Part shown: positions 52,522 through 61,464 of the stretch, piece by piece
How the letters are laid out: every line of letters begins with the position of its first letter
Numbering within the stretch: the first letter of the stretch is position 1
NCBI RefSeq assembly: GCF_000242455.2
Contig: NC_019892.1
Location: 6,706,744-6,770,743, forward strand
Reading direction: 5' to 3'
Length of the DNA stretch: 64,000 bases
From: Singulisphaera acidiphila DSM 18658
GTDB lineage: Bacteria; Planctomycetota; Planctomycetia; Isosphaerales; Isosphaeraceae
The notes under the pieces: model-generated
Databases searched by the model: none
What the model saw: only the letters and a program-made list of their open reading frames with translations
Told to the model about the DNA's origin: nothing
Translations under genes and position numbers: made by a program

Positions 52522-53640
52522 TTAGTACGAGTCGCTGCTGAGAACCTCGCCGCCGTTCCGGGTGCCGAGGGCCCACCATGTCTGGACGTTGACCGTATCC
52601 TTGATGAAGCGGACCGAGCCGTCTGCCATCGCCATGTTCACACCACCGGAGTGCCTGCTGCTCGGCGGCATGGCGTCGACCACGTTCCCCCAGCCACCGG
52701 TGTTTCCGTCGGCGCTGTTGAAACATCCATTCCCGTTGGGGGTCATCCAGTGGTTGTAGGAATCCCAGATCACGACTGAACCGGCATGGCCGGCGAGCCA
52801 AGCGTTGCCGCCGCCCGGTGGGAGGTTACCGTAGCCGGCTGTGGAACCGGGTAGGTTTTTGCAGGTATTGTAGAACTGTAGGGCGCTGGCACTGGCAGAC
52901 ACACCCTGATCTTGCGGCAGGGTCATGCCGGTGGGGAACAAGTAGGTCGAGCGGCGCTGGGTGCTGGAAATCGTGATCGTATTCGCCACCGGCCCCGTTC
53001 CGAGCAAGATCTCGCTGAAGAGCGCCGTATTCGAACTCCCGTCGGTCACCGATTCGACGCCGAAGGAGCCGCAATTGAAGTTCGCTCCTCCGGAGGTATA
53101 ACCCGGATTGTTCCCGGGATCGCTTCTCATGATGACGAAGGGACCGGTCCACGCGCTGATGGCGGCCGGGCCGCCGATGTTCGCCACGTAGCTCTTCCAG
53201 CCTTGCGCAATCGTGGGGATTTTCGAATCCTCGGACGGGCACATCATGAACCCGACCTTCGTTCGAATTCCGGTCGTGTTCTGTCTGGTTGTCTCGCCCC
53301 AAGCCCCTGCGGCGAGAGAGAAGTTGATGGAGTTATAGATCGCCTGTTGTTCCATTTGCCCCAGGATTGCCGCCGTCCAATCCAGTTGCCAGGGATCCCC
53401 CAAGGCGTCAAAAGCGGCCTTGGAATAGTTTTCGACTACGGGGGGGAATGCGTTGTTCTGCGAAAGGTAATTGTGCACGCCCAACCCCAACTGCTTGAGG
53501 TTGTTCGTGCATTGGGCTCTGCGCGCGGCCTCACGGGCAGCTTGAACGGCCGGCAAGAGCAAGGCAATCAACACGGCAATAATGGCGATTACGACGAGTA
53601 GTTCGATGAGCGTGAATGCACGACGACCTCGTTGGATCAC
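52522..53640 (-). CDS. DUF1559 protein with type IV prepilin-like amino end
   Basis: A protein of 372 residues from GTG 53640, with AAGGA eight bases upstream. The prepilin motif RAFTLIELLVVIAIIAVLIA follows a short basic leader, with cleavage expected before FTLIE. Then comes the DUF1559 signature QAAREAARRAQCTNNLKQLG. The body has GVESVTDGSSNTALFSEILL, and the end HSGGVNMAMADGSVRFIKDT is the conserved H-x-G-G-x4-ADGSVRF motif. The family is greatly expanded in planctomycetes and is thought to be exported or pilin-like. Followed on the same strand by a small lipoprotein gene. Confidence 0.93.
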   Translation of the reverse strand: MIQRGRRAFTLIELLVVIAIIAVLIALLLPAVQAAREAARRAQCTNNLKQLGLGVHNYLSQNNAFPPVVENYSKAAFDALGDPWQLDWTAAILGQMEQQAIYNSINFSLAAGAWGETTRQNTTGIRTKVGFMMCPSEDSKIPTIAQGWKSYVANIGGPAAISAWTGPFVIMRSDPGNNPGYTSGGANFNCGSFGVESVTDGSSNTALFSEILLGTGPVANTITISSTQRRSTYLFPTGMTLPQDQGVSASASALQFYNTCKNLPGSTAGYGNLPPGGGNAWLAGHAGSVVIWDSYNHWMTPNGNGCFNSADGNTGGWGNVVDAMPPSSRHSGGVNMAMADGSVRFIKDTVNVQTWWALGTRNGGEVLSSDSY

Positions 53641-53827
53641 GAGTGAATCCTTTCGAATGCTGGGCAAAGGAAGGGCTGAATGCGCACGACGTTCTTCCAC
53701 ATGCTCATCGGCAGTGGTGTAACAAAGCGACGGTAGCAATATAGAAACTAAGCGTCAAGGAGGTCCTTATTGGTTCGCGTGAAATCAAGAATCCTCAAAT
53801 ACGATCTTGGTACAGTTACGAGCTTGT

Positions 53828-53856
53828 TTGTCCATGACTTTTGTCGTTGGTATAAA
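53828..53856 (+). promoter_or_regulatory. Promoter-like TTGTCC-17-TATAAA
   Basis: TTGTCC (53828-53833) and TATAAA (53851-53856) are separated by 17 bases. No protein gene follows on the plus strand. Confidence 0.45.
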
Positions 53857-53862
53857 ATAAGG

Positions 53863-53942
53863 CACCTTGGCCCAGCTCTGAATCACACCAAAACGGTGAT
53901 TCAGGTCGCGAGGCCGGGGATCCGATCCCCGCTCATTTTCGA
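53863..53942 (+). ncRNA. Candidate small RNA
   Basis: Starting about seven bases after the TATAAA box, the DNA has CTGAATCAC (53878-53886) pairing with GTGATTCAG (53896-53904), then a GC-rich palindrome CGGGGATC-C-GATCCCCG (53915-53931), then CTCATTTTCG. This is the layout of a short structured transcript with a terminator. It rests only on these elements, so it is a hypothesis. Confidence 0.3.
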
Positions 53943-54106
53943 CAGGGGGGGAGACTTTGGGGGGGGAGGTTGGGGGCAATCTGCAACTGGTCGATGAGAA
54001 ATAAGTTGTGGAGGATCGTGGCGATCAGATGGCGGCCCGTGATTCTGCCGACCCCGGCGCTGAGTCGTCGCGGTTAGTGAGGCTGTTGCCGGCCGGCAAG
54101 AATGTT

Positions 54107-54167
54107 TGTAGGGTGAGCATGGCTCACCAAATCTTGGGGAGATCTGGTGCGTCGTGCCCGCCCTACA
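54107..54167. repeat. 60-bp dispersed palindromic element, copy B
   Basis: The ends TGTAGGGTGAGC and GCCCGCCCTACA are nearly complementary (10 of 12). The inner hairpin is GGTGAGC-ATG-GCTCACC. Compared with copy A (17743-17802), both arms of this hairpin changed together, so pairing is kept. Confidence 0.8.
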
Positions 54168-54263
54168 GGAGTCGGATTGACTGCGCATTGATTTGTCCTT
54201 AAAGCCGTTGTCTGTTTGAGTAGCCCACCGCCATGGAGATGGGGCACCCGAGCGAACCTCCTC

Positions 54264-56066
54264 TTAACCTTCGCTCAGCTCGCGCACGATGGCATTCGCT
54301 GTCTGGGTGGTGAGATGGTCATCATTGTTGTCGAGGTCGAGAAGGGCCTGGTCGAACCTGCGATTCGCCATTCGCAAGTAGAGGAGTGCCGCGTCCCGAT
54401 TGGCCGGTGACACCGACTCGGTCTCCAACTCGCGATCGAGCCGAGCCAGGGTACAGGCTGAGGTCATTAACGCAATCGCGGCATCGGCGATCCGCTCTTG
54501 GAGATACTCGGCCTCGAGAATCGCCTCGCGATGTCTGATCAGAGTTCGTTCGATCGCCCAGGCGAACCGGGTCACGCGGCGAGCGAGGGCATCGGCGGCG
54601 CGGCGGAGCAGGGGCGAGGTGACCGGGATCGCTGGTGGGTGCGCCATGCGCACCAACCGTTCTCGGCCGAATCGCCAGAGGGTCGGTACGAACCGGGTCG
54701 GTCGCTTCAGCCCCTCGAGGGTCGCTTTAAACCCTTCGCCGATGTCGCGCATCCCGACCAGGGCAATGAAGGCCTTCAGGACTTCGTTGGCCCCCTCGCC
54801 GATCGTGTTGATTCGGGCGTCGCGCATCATCCGCTCATAGGGCTCGTCGCAAAAATAGCCCTGGCCGCCGTGGACTTGCAGGGTCTCGTACGAACCTTGC
54901 CAGAGCATCTCGGTAGAGAAGACCTTGAGGATTGCGGTTTCGAGCATGTAGTCCTCGTCCCCCCGATCGATCAAGGCGGCGGTCTCGTAGGTTGTGGCCT
55001 CCATGGCGTAGGCCGTCGCGGCGAGGAAGGCTAGTTTTTTCTTGATCAACTCGAGGTCAGCCAGCGGCCGGCCGAATTGTTTGCGGCGGGCGGCGTGCCG
55101 GGTCGCGGCGGCCAGATAGGTCTTGGCCGCCCCGGTGCAGCTGGCGCCGAAGGTGGTTCGGCCGAAGTCGAGTACGGTGAGAGCCACCTTCAGCCCTTTT
55201 CCCAAGGGGCCGAGGATGTTCGAGGCCGGGACCGGCATGTCGTGGAAGGCCAGGCGGGCGGTCGCTGTCCCTCGGATTCCGCATTTGGGCATCCTCGCTT
55301 CGACCACCTCGAATCCGGGGAGGTCGGGCGTGACGAGGAAAGCGGTGACCTTCGAGTCACCCCCTTTCGGGTCGGGTGTGCGGGCCATGACTGTCAGGAC
55401 ATCGGCGATCGCGCCGTTGGTGATGTAGCGCTTGGTGCCGGTCAGCCGATAGGTCTTGCCGTCCTCGCTGGGAATGGCCACAGTCTGGACGTTGCTCGCG
55501 TCTGACCCTGCCTCTTTTTCGGTCAGTGCGAAGGCTGCAAGCTTCTCGCCACTGGTCAAGGGGGGGAGCCACTTTGCTTTTTGCTCGGCGGTGCCGAAGA
55601 GCAGAAGAGCGCGGATCCCGATCGAGTGGTGTGCATTGACGAAAACGGCTGTCGAGGAGCAGTGCCCCCCGATCACCTCCATGATTCGGCAGTAGCCCAG
55701 TTGGCTGAAGCCGCGTCCTCCAAACTCCCCCGGCGCGGTCATGCCCAGTACGCCGAGCTTCGCCAGGCCCTCGATCACACTCGCGGGAATATCCGCATCG
55801 CGATCGATGGCCGCTGCGTCGATGCTCGAATCGGCGAAGCGACGGACCGCCGCGACCGCGTCATTCACCCGGCTCTGATCGGCTTTCGGGAGCTCGGGGT
55901 AGGGAAAGACGACCTCCTTGCGGAACTCCCCCCGAAACAGGGCCTTGGCGAATCCCCCTCGCGATGGTTCCGAGAAGAGAAGTTCTTCCGCCTGCTGGAC
56001 CTGCTTCGCGCGAAGCGGATCCTGCAAGGGTGAACCGTGAGCGCGGTCGGATGCTGTGGCGGACAT
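54264..56066 (-). CDS. Acyl-CoA dehydrogenase, long form
   Basis: A protein of 600 residues from ATG 56066 with GAGGAGG just upstream. The dehydrogenase core covers about 60-445: LGVLGMTAPGEFGGRGFSQL, FALTEKEAGSDASNVQTVAI (FAD and substrate contact), TGTKRYITNGAIADVLTVMA, FGRTTFGASCTGAAKTYL, LQVHGGQGYFCDEPYERMMR and RDARINTIGEGANEVLKAF. The expected catalytic base is the Glu in IGEGANE. An extra helical domain of about 150 residues follows, as in VLCAD and ACAD9-type enzymes, which often bind the membrane. It oxidises acyl-CoA in beta-oxidation. No other fatty-acid genes are adjacent. Confidence 0.93.
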   Translation of the reverse strand: MSATASDRAHGSPLQDPLRAKQVQQAEELLFSEPSRGGFAKALFRGEFRKEVVFPYPELPKADQSRVNDAVAAVRRFADSSIDAAAIDRDADIPASVIEGLAKLGVLGMTAPGEFGGRGFSQLGYCRIMEVIGGHCSSTAVFVNAHHSIGIRALLLFGTAEQKAKWLPPLTSGEKLAAFALTEKEAGSDASNVQTVAIPSEDGKTYRLTGTKRYITNGAIADVLTVMARTPDPKGGDSKVTAFLVTPDLPGFEVVEARMPKCGIRGTATARLAFHDMPVPASNILGPLGKGLKVALTVLDFGRTTFGASCTGAAKTYLAAATRHAARRKQFGRPLADLELIKKKLAFLAATAYAMEATTYETAALIDRGDEDYMLETAILKVFSTEMLWQGSYETLQVHGGQGYFCDEPYERMMRDARINTIGEGANEVLKAFIALVGMRDIGEGFKATLEGLKRPTRFVPTLWRFGRERLVRMAHPPAIPVTSPLLRRAADALARRVTRFAWAIERTLIRHREAILEAEYLQERIADAAIALMTSACTLARLDRELETESVSPANRDAALLYLRMANRRFDQALLDLDNNDDHLTTQTANAIVRELSEG

Positions 56067-56178
56067 AACGACCTCCTCGGCGTTGTGGGTCGGTCGTCGC
56101 ACCGACCGGTCGAAAATAGCTTGGAGGGGAACCCCGAGGGAATTCTACCCTGACAACGCCGTGAAGAAAGGTATTGTG

Positions 56179-56619
56179 TCAGTCCTTGGTCGTCGCTCTA
56201 CCGGAATTCGGCTTGGCGGGCTGATCGTTGCGGGCGATCTGGGCGAAGGAGAATAAGGGGCTAGCGTCTTTGCCAATCCAGTAAGCGAAGATGGCGCCGA
56301 CGCCAAGCATGAGCTGAGTGATCGGCTTCAGGTCGAAGAAGTGAACGACCAGGTATTGGAACCCGCCATCGGCTCGAAACGGGTAAAAACGCCACTCCGT
56401 ATAAAGGCCCAGAATGAGCGCCGCGATTCCGCAAACGATCCCGCGAGTATGCGAACGGTGCTGTGCAAGCAGACAGCACCCAAGCCCCATCATGGCTCCG
56501 GGAATCATCAGGCCGTAGAGGTTTTGGCTCACCAGCCATTGAAAGAGAGCGTAGCCGAGTGCGGCTCCGAGCGCAGCCCCGACGAGACCGAGGAGGTTGC
56601 TAGCGACTCTACCGATCAT
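56179..56619 (-). CDS. Small integral membrane protein, unknown
   Basis: A protein of 146 residues from ATG 56619 (AGGGAGA upstream). Three or four membrane segments are visible (LLGLVGAALGAALGYALFQW, YGLMIPGAMMGLGCCLLA, GIVCGIAALILGLYTEW and perhaps ITQLMLGVGAIFAYWIG). Glycine-zipper-like spacing in the first helix suggests helix packing. The tail is polar. I do not recognise the family. Confidence 0.75.
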   Translation of the reverse strand: MIGRVASNLLGLVGAALGAALGYALFQWLVSQNLYGLMIPGAMMGLGCCLLAQHRSHTRGIVCGIAALILGLYTEWRFYPFRADGGFQYLVVHFFDLKPITQLMLGVGAIFAYWIGKDASPLFSFAQIARNDQPAKPNSGRATTKD

Positions 56620-56809
56620 AGACGATCTCCCTGTCCTTAGGTCGGCGGCCCGTTATTCTATGGAATTTATCGAAGCCAGTCATTTTTACAATGGTAGAAG
56701 CGGCAATCGCGATCGGGAAGGGGTAAAAAAAGTGGCATGCAGGGCTGACTAAGTTTCGAAACCGATTTCGATGGAATTTCGATATGGCTGGGGACATTGT
56801 CCAAACGAA

Positions 56810-56851
56810 AGTCCCTCCGGCCAGGTCGTTGAACGCCCGGACGGAGGGACT
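56810..56851 (-). terminator. Intrinsic terminator of the ammonium transporter gene
   Basis: AGTCCCTCCG (56810-56819) pairs with CGGAGGGACT (56842-56851), and a second inner CCGG/CCGG pair extends it. On the minus strand the stem is followed by TTCGTTTGG. It lies 29 bp after the amt stop. Confidence 0.65.
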
Positions 56852-56879
56852 CGGTTGGCCAATGAGCTTCGGCGGTCAC

Positions 56880-58304
56880 TCAGACGGTGACGGAATACTC
56901 GACCGGGACCGCTTTCTTGATCGCGACGGCCGGGTGGACCTGGTCGGGCAGACCGCCCAGGAACTCGCCAGCGCCCATGATATAGCCCCGTTCGCCGTGC
57001 TGGGTCAGGTCCAGGCCGATCTCTTCCTCTTCCTCGGTGACGCGAAGCCCGACCAGGGCGTCGACCAGCTTCAGGATGCCGAAGGTGACGATGAAGCTGT
57101 AGGTCGCGGCGGCGGCCACGGAGAGGACCTGTGCGGTCAGCAGGCTCGCGTTGCCGTAGAACAGGCCGGCGGGGTTGGCGCTGATGCCCGCCTTGGCCAG
57201 GAAGCCGATTGCGACGGCACCGAAGATGCCACCGACGCCATGGACACCGAAGACGTCGAGCGAGTCGTCATACCCGAGTTTGCTCTTCAAGAGGATCGCG
57301 CTGTAGCAGACGCCGCAGACGAGCAGGCCGATGATCAAGGCTCCCAAGGGGGTGACGAAGCCAGCGGCGGGCGTGATCGCGACCAGGCCGGCAACGGCCC
57401 CGGTGCAGGTCCCCAGAACGGTGGCCTTCCCCTTATGGAGATACTCGATCAATGACCAGCTCACGGTGGCCGCTGCGGCGGCCGTATTCGTGTTCACGAA
57501 GGCGGCGACCGCCGAGGCGTTGGCCGCCAGGGCACTGCCGGCGTTGAACCCGAACCAGCCGAACCAGAGGATCCCGGTCCCGATCGCGGTCATGGTGAGG
57601 TTGTGGGGGTGCATATCCTCGTTCCCCAAACCTTTTCGCTTGCCCATGACCAGCACGCAGCAGAGGGCCGCGATCCCGGAGATGATGTGGACGACCAGGC
57701 CGCCGGCAAAGTCGAGAGCACCCAGGCCCTTGATCCAACCGTTGGGGCTCCAGACCCAGTGGCAGACCGGGTCGTAGACGAAGGTGGCCCAGAGCAGGGT
57801 GAACAGGATGTAGGCCGAGAATTTCATCCGCTCGGCGAACGCCCCTGAGATCAAGGCCGGGGTGATCACGGCGAACATGAGCTGAAAGACCATGAAGAGC
57901 TGGTGCGGAATCGTGGCGGCATAGTCGGCGTTGGGAGCGAAGCCCACATTGTTGAGCCCGACATAATCGAGGCCGCCGATCAGGCCATGGTAGACGTCGG
58001 GGCTGAACGCGAGACTGTAACCGAAGAGGACCCACTGGAGCGCGACCACGCCCAGCAGGACAAAGCTTTGCTGGAAGGTGGCGAGGACGTTCTTACGTCG
58101 GACCATCCCCCCATAGAAGAGGCCGAGCCCGGGAGTCATCAGCATCACCAAGGCGGCGCTGACCATCACGAACGCCGTATCCGCCCCATTGATTTCGGGA
58201 ACGGCTGCCGACGCTGCCTCCTCCGCGTTCGCCCAGGCCGGCAATCCCAACAACCCGAGGGCGGAGAGTGCCCCCGCCACGACTGCACGCTGCCCCTTGG
58301 TCAT
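56880..58304 (-). CDS. amt: Ammonium transporter
   Basis: A protein of 474 residues from ATG 58304 (GGAG nine bases upstream; ATG 58337 is in frame but its ribosome site is too close). A signal peptide ends at PAWANA, then eleven membrane helices follow. Typical Amt phrases: GADTAFVMVSAALVMLMTPG, LGLFYGGMVRRKNVLATF, PHQLFMVFQLMFAVITPALI, ALDFAGGLVVHIISG with the first pore His and SLDVFGVHGVGGIFGAVAIG with the second. WFGWFGFNAGSAL is also diagnostic. It imports ammonium. The usual neighbour glnK (PII) is missing. Confidence 0.96.
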   Translation of the reverse strand: MTKGQRAVVAGALSALGLLGLPAWANAEEAASAAVPEINGADTAFVMVSAALVMLMTPGLGLFYGGMVRRKNVLATFQQSFVLLGVVALQWVLFGYSLAFSPDVYHGLIGGLDYVGLNNVGFAPNADYAATIPHQLFMVFQLMFAVITPALISGAFAERMKFSAYILFTLLWATFVYDPVCHWVWSPNGWIKGLGALDFAGGLVVHIISGIAALCCVLVMGKRKGLGNEDMHPHNLTMTAIGTGILWFGWFGFNAGSALAANASAVAAFVNTNTAAAAATVSWSLIEYLHKGKATVLGTCTGAVAGLVAITPAAGFVTPLGALIIGLLVCGVCYSAILLKSKLGYDDSLDVFGVHGVGGIFGAVAIGFLAKAGISANPAGLFYGNASLLTAQVLSVAAAATYSFIVTFGILKLVDALVGLRVTEEEEEIGLDLTQHGERGYIMGAGEFLGGLPDQVHPAVAIKKAVPVEYSVTV

Positions 58305-58898
58305 CGTCGAAGTCTCCGCGTAGGTTGGAACGCTCATTCTCCCACCATCCCCGGAAATCCAGGGATAACGCCCCGAAGCCGTTCACGCCCTCGGTCTCGT
58401 TACGCGTCGCATCCTCTCTTCAAGAGAATGGGCGTGGCGTTTTATTAGGAGCGGAATTGATGAGCTAGGCACGACCCTGACTCGATCATGGGCAGCACTA
58501 TTTGCAGATTGAGTGCCAGAGCCAAAAAAGATTGGAAAATTGGATCTTAAGTCATTTTGTGGAAAAGGGTTAAGATTGTAAATCCGAGGTGGCGGCTCAC
58601 GGGTGTCAAATCAGTGTCTGCCTTGGATCTGCGCGAGGCTGCCGAAAAGATGTGCTAGCTCTGTGAGCTTGGTTGAGGAAGGAGCACAGGCTTTCAAGAA
58701 TGAGGAATTTCCTCATTGAGGATCGTGATTGGTTTCGAGGCGAACGGTTCCAATGATGGGTCATGGGGGATTGGGTTCGGCTCCTTTTGGGACTGCGGCG
58801 AGGACTCCGCGCCTGGGGTGGGGGACGATATGCTGGAGTCCTTAGTGGCGGAATGATCGACCAGACGCAGGTGCAGGGCGAAGGGGCAAGGGGCAACG
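58305..58898. other. Intergenic stretch between divergent genes
   Basis: A 594-bp gap upstream of amt, with an AT-rich part at about 58517-58582 (unusual here) that may hold the amt control region. No protein gene could be supported. Confidence 0.4.
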
Positions 58899-59501
58899 AT
58901 GTCGGATCAAGGGGCAGGGGAGAGTCGACCGCCGAAGCAACCTGGCGGACCGGGTCAGGGGGGGCACAAGCCTGGCAAGGGGGGGGCGGCTCCGAAGAAA
59001 CGCGGGGGCCTTCGCTTGAAACGTCTTCTCGGGGGCGAGGGGCAGGATTTTGAACTCGACCATCCCAAGTGTGTGATTGAGATGGAGCTCGACTTTGAGG
59101 AGGGGATCGAGCTCCGCAAGGCCGGCGATCCCGAGGCGGCCCGCGATGCGCTGCGGTATGCCTTGCAGGGGTGCGGCGACAATATGTGGGTTCACGTCGC
59201 GCTGGGGCGAATTGCGCTCGAGGACTTCAAGGATCCGACGCTGGCCCGGGGGCACTTCGGCTACGCCTTCGAGTTGGCCGAGCGGGCCTTTCCGCCTGGT
59301 TTTCACGGGCGGCTCCCGCAACATCGAGATGCCAATCGCCCGTTCTACGATGCGATCGACGGTCTGATCGAGTGCTATGAGGCGCTGAGCAAGCCGGGCG
59401 AGGCGCGCTCACTCCGCGACTTTGCCGAGGCCCTGATCTCAGGCCGTCGGGCCGGCCCGTCGGGCCCTCATCGCGGTCCCGGAAAGCCGAGGAAGAACTA
59501 A
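58899..59501 (+). CDS. Hypothetical protein with TPR-like helices
   Basis: A protein of 200 residues from ATG 58899 with AGGGG five bases upstream. Residues 1-45 are low complexity (G, P, K, Q). Residues 50-175 are helical, with spacing like tetratricopeptide repeats (FEEGIELRKAGDPEAARDAL, ALGRIALEDFKDPTLARGHF, YDAIDGLIECYEALSKPGEA). The end is again P/G/R/K-rich. A disordered basic start and end around a TPR-like core suggest a protein- or nucleic-acid-binding adaptor. No family name could be assigned. Confidence 0.75.
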   Translation: MSDQGAGESRPPKQPGGPGQGGHKPGKGGAAPKKRGGLRLKRLLGGEGQDFELDHPKCVIEMELDFEEGIELRKAGDPEAARDALRYALQGCGDNMWVHVALGRIALEDFKDPTLARGHFGYAFELAERAFPPGFHGRLPQHRDANRPFYDAIDGLIECYEALSKPGEARSLRDFAEALISGRRAGPSGPHRGPGKPRKN

Positions 59502-59781
59502 AGAGGTTGGCGGCGGCCTGCTCCCGGTCGCGCCGGTAGGGTCGCCGGTTGCCGGGATCTTTCGACTTTAAGGATTTTTCGGCTTGCCACGATTTCTAGA
59601 ACGGGATAGAAGATCCGCAGTTCGAGACGGATGCGGTTGGAGTCGCTCCGAAGCCCCTTTCGGTGGAAACGCCGATTGACGAAACTCAGGACAGGTCAAT
59701 GAGTTTCCGTAGCGACAACGTTCCGAATCAATGGCCTCATCTTGATTTTGCCACGACGGCCGAACTCTGGACAAAAGTTCA

Positions 59782-60681
59782 ATGATCGTCCGTCCTATCG
59801 ACGGTGGCGTGGAAGTCCTCGCCCCGGCGAAGTTGAACCTGTTTCTGGAAATCTTGGGCCGCAGGCCCGACGGCTACCACGAGATCGAATCGATTATGGT
59901 TGCCGTGGACCTGTATGACACCTTGATCTTGACCGACGACCCTTCGGGGACGATCACGCTCCGCTGTGATGATCCGACCCTTCCGACTGGCCGCGACAAC
60001 TTGGTTGTCAAGGCAGCCGAGCGTCTTCGGGAGCGATCGGGCTGCCCTCACGGGGCGTCGATCGAGCTTCGCAAGGCCATCCCGGCGCAAGCTGGACTGG
60101 CAGGCGGCTCGAGTGACGCGGCCGCCACTCTGGTGGCCCTAGACCGGCTCTGGAATCTGCGGACACCCCCCGGGCTCATGGATGCCTTGGCCGGGGAGAT
60201 TGGCAGTGATGTGGCGTTCTTCCGGAAGAGTCCGGCCGCCATTTGCCGAGGCCGAGGTGAGCAAGTGGAAGCCTTGACTCTGACCAGGCCGCTCCACTTT
60301 GTCTTGGTCTGTCCGCCGGTTGGGATGAGCACGGCCGACGTGTACCGAAATCTGACCCTGCCCGAACGGCCCAGGCCGATCGGGCCGGTGGTCGAATCGC
60401 TGGTCGGAGACCGACCGGCTGCCCTGGGACAGAGCCTATTCAACCGGCTCCAACCCGTCGCCGAGACGCTCGCTCCCGCATTGACGCGGGTCCGTGACGC
60501 CCTGGCGAGCCTTGGCCCGTTACTTGACGGGCACCTAATGAGCGGGAGCGGCTCAGCCTACTTTGGGCTCGGCCGCAACCAAGGCGCGGCACACGCCGCC
60601 GCCCAGCACCTTGAAACGCTCGGACTAGGACGAGTCCGGGTCGTATCCTGCGGCCCTAGAGCAGCAGAGAACGCCTCGTAA
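59782..60681 (+). CDS. ispE: 4-diphosphocytidyl-2-C-methyl-D-erythritol kinase
   Basis: A protein of 299 residues from ATG 59782. The GHMP-kinase signatures are intact: VLAPAKLNLFLEILGRRPDG YHEIES at the start (given as two parts), PAQAGLAGGSSDAAATLVAL for ATP binding, and a late GSGSAYFGLG. It phosphorylates the 2-hydroxyl of CDP-methylerythritol, step four of the MEP isoprenoid pathway. The spoVG gene follows by 13 bp, and the same neighbours occur in Bacillus, where ispE lies a few genes before spoVG. Confidence 0.96.
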   Translation: MIVRPIDGGVEVLAPAKLNLFLEILGRRPDGYHEIESIMVAVDLYDTLILTDDPSGTITLRCDDPTLPTGRDNLVVKAAERLRERSGCPHGASIELRKAIPAQAGLAGGSSDAAATLVALDRLWNLRTPPGLMDALAGEIGSDVAFFRKSPAAICRGRGEQVEALTLTRPLHFVLVCPPVGMSTADVYRNLTLPERPRPIGPVVESLVGDRPAALGQSLFNRLQPVAETLAPALTRVRDALASLGPLLDGHLMSGSGSAYFGLGRNQGAAHAAAQHLETLGLGRVRVVSCGPRAAENAS

Positions 60682-60694
60682 AGGAGTACCGGCT

Positions 60695-61333
60695 GTGGAG
60701 ATCACCGAAGTCCGCATCAAGCTCATGGAAGACAACTCGGGCAGCAACGAGCGGTTGCAAGCCTTTTGTAGCATCACCTTCGATGATATGTTCGTCATTC
60801 GTGACCTCAAGATCATCGAGGGTGCTAAGGGCTTCTTCGTCGCCATGCCTTCCCGCAAGTTGACCGATCGTTGCCACCACTGCGGAACGAAGAACCACTT
60901 GCGGAGCCGGTTCTGTAACCAGTGCGGCAGTCGTTTGGATGAGAATCGAGCCATCCGCGACGCCGACGGCCGCGCCAAACTGCACGCCGACATCGCGCAC
61001 CCGATCAACTCCATGTGCCGTGAGAAGATCCAAGGCGCTGTCCTTGCCTCCTATGCCGACGAACTCGAACGTGCCAAGATGCCCGGCTACGTTTCGCGTT
61101 ACGATGACCTTGACGGTGAATACGACGCGCCGCTGGAGACCACCGTGCCGGGCGTCGCCGGTGTCGCGGGCGAGCCGCCACTGCGACGCGGTCCGCTCCG
61201 TGGTCACACCCAGCACACCCGGGGCAACCAGTCGGTGCTTCGCGGACCCCACGTCCCCCCTCGCAAAGAGAGCTCGGTCGAGGGCGTTGGATCCGACCGC
61301 GAGTCCGGCCAGGGCTTCGCCAGCGGACTCTGA
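60695..61333 (+). CDS. spoVG: SpoVG-family RNA-binding protein with an internal zinc ribbon
   Basis: A protein of 212 residues from GTG 60695 with AAGGAG eight bases upstream. SpoVG opening: MEITEVRIKLMED, FCSITFDDMFVIRDLKIIEG and GFFVAMPSRK (to residue 55). Then a ribbon CHHC at 60-63 and CNQC at 74-77 (Cys60, Cys63, Cys74, Cys77) sits inside the fold. The SpoVG core resumes with LHADIAHPINSMCREKIQGA to about residue 125. A long tail rich in G, P and R follows. SpoVG regulates gene expression by binding RNA or DNA. Classic members are about 90 residues with no cysteine cluster. The zinc site and the tail are additions. Confidence 0.88.
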   Translation: MEITEVRIKLMEDNSGSNERLQAFCSITFDDMFVIRDLKIIEGAKGFFVAMPSRKLTDRCHHCGTKNHLRSRFCNQCGSRLDENRAIRDADGRAKLHADIAHPINSMCREKIQGAVLASYADELERAKMPGYVSRYDDLDGEYDAPLETTVPGVAGVAGEPPLRRGPLRGHTQHTRGNQSVLRGPHVPPRKESSVEGVGSDRESGQGFASGL

Positions 61334-61464
61334 GCGCACCACGCCGCATCGCTCGGACGTAACGAACAACCGAGCGAGCGACACGCTCCGCTGACCCGAT
61401 CCCGACCAGCCACGGCGCCATTCCGCGCCGTGGCTTTCGTTTCGTGATATCGGGAGCTTTCCCA

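Larger units (their letters stand above)
53641..54263. other. Intergenic stretch with a promoter-like site, hairpins and a dispersed repeat
   Basis: No protein gene is supported in this 623-bp gap. It holds a promoter-like site (53828-53856), two hairpins that could form a small RNA (53878-53931), a G-rich tract (53945-53972) and copy B of the 60-bp palindromic element (54107-54167). Confidence 0.5.

Noticed and set aside
53770..53997. A 75-residue plus-strand open frame
   Set aside because: It begins before the promoter-like site, has no ribosome binding site and runs through the hairpins and a G-rich tract. The hairpins explain this stretch better.
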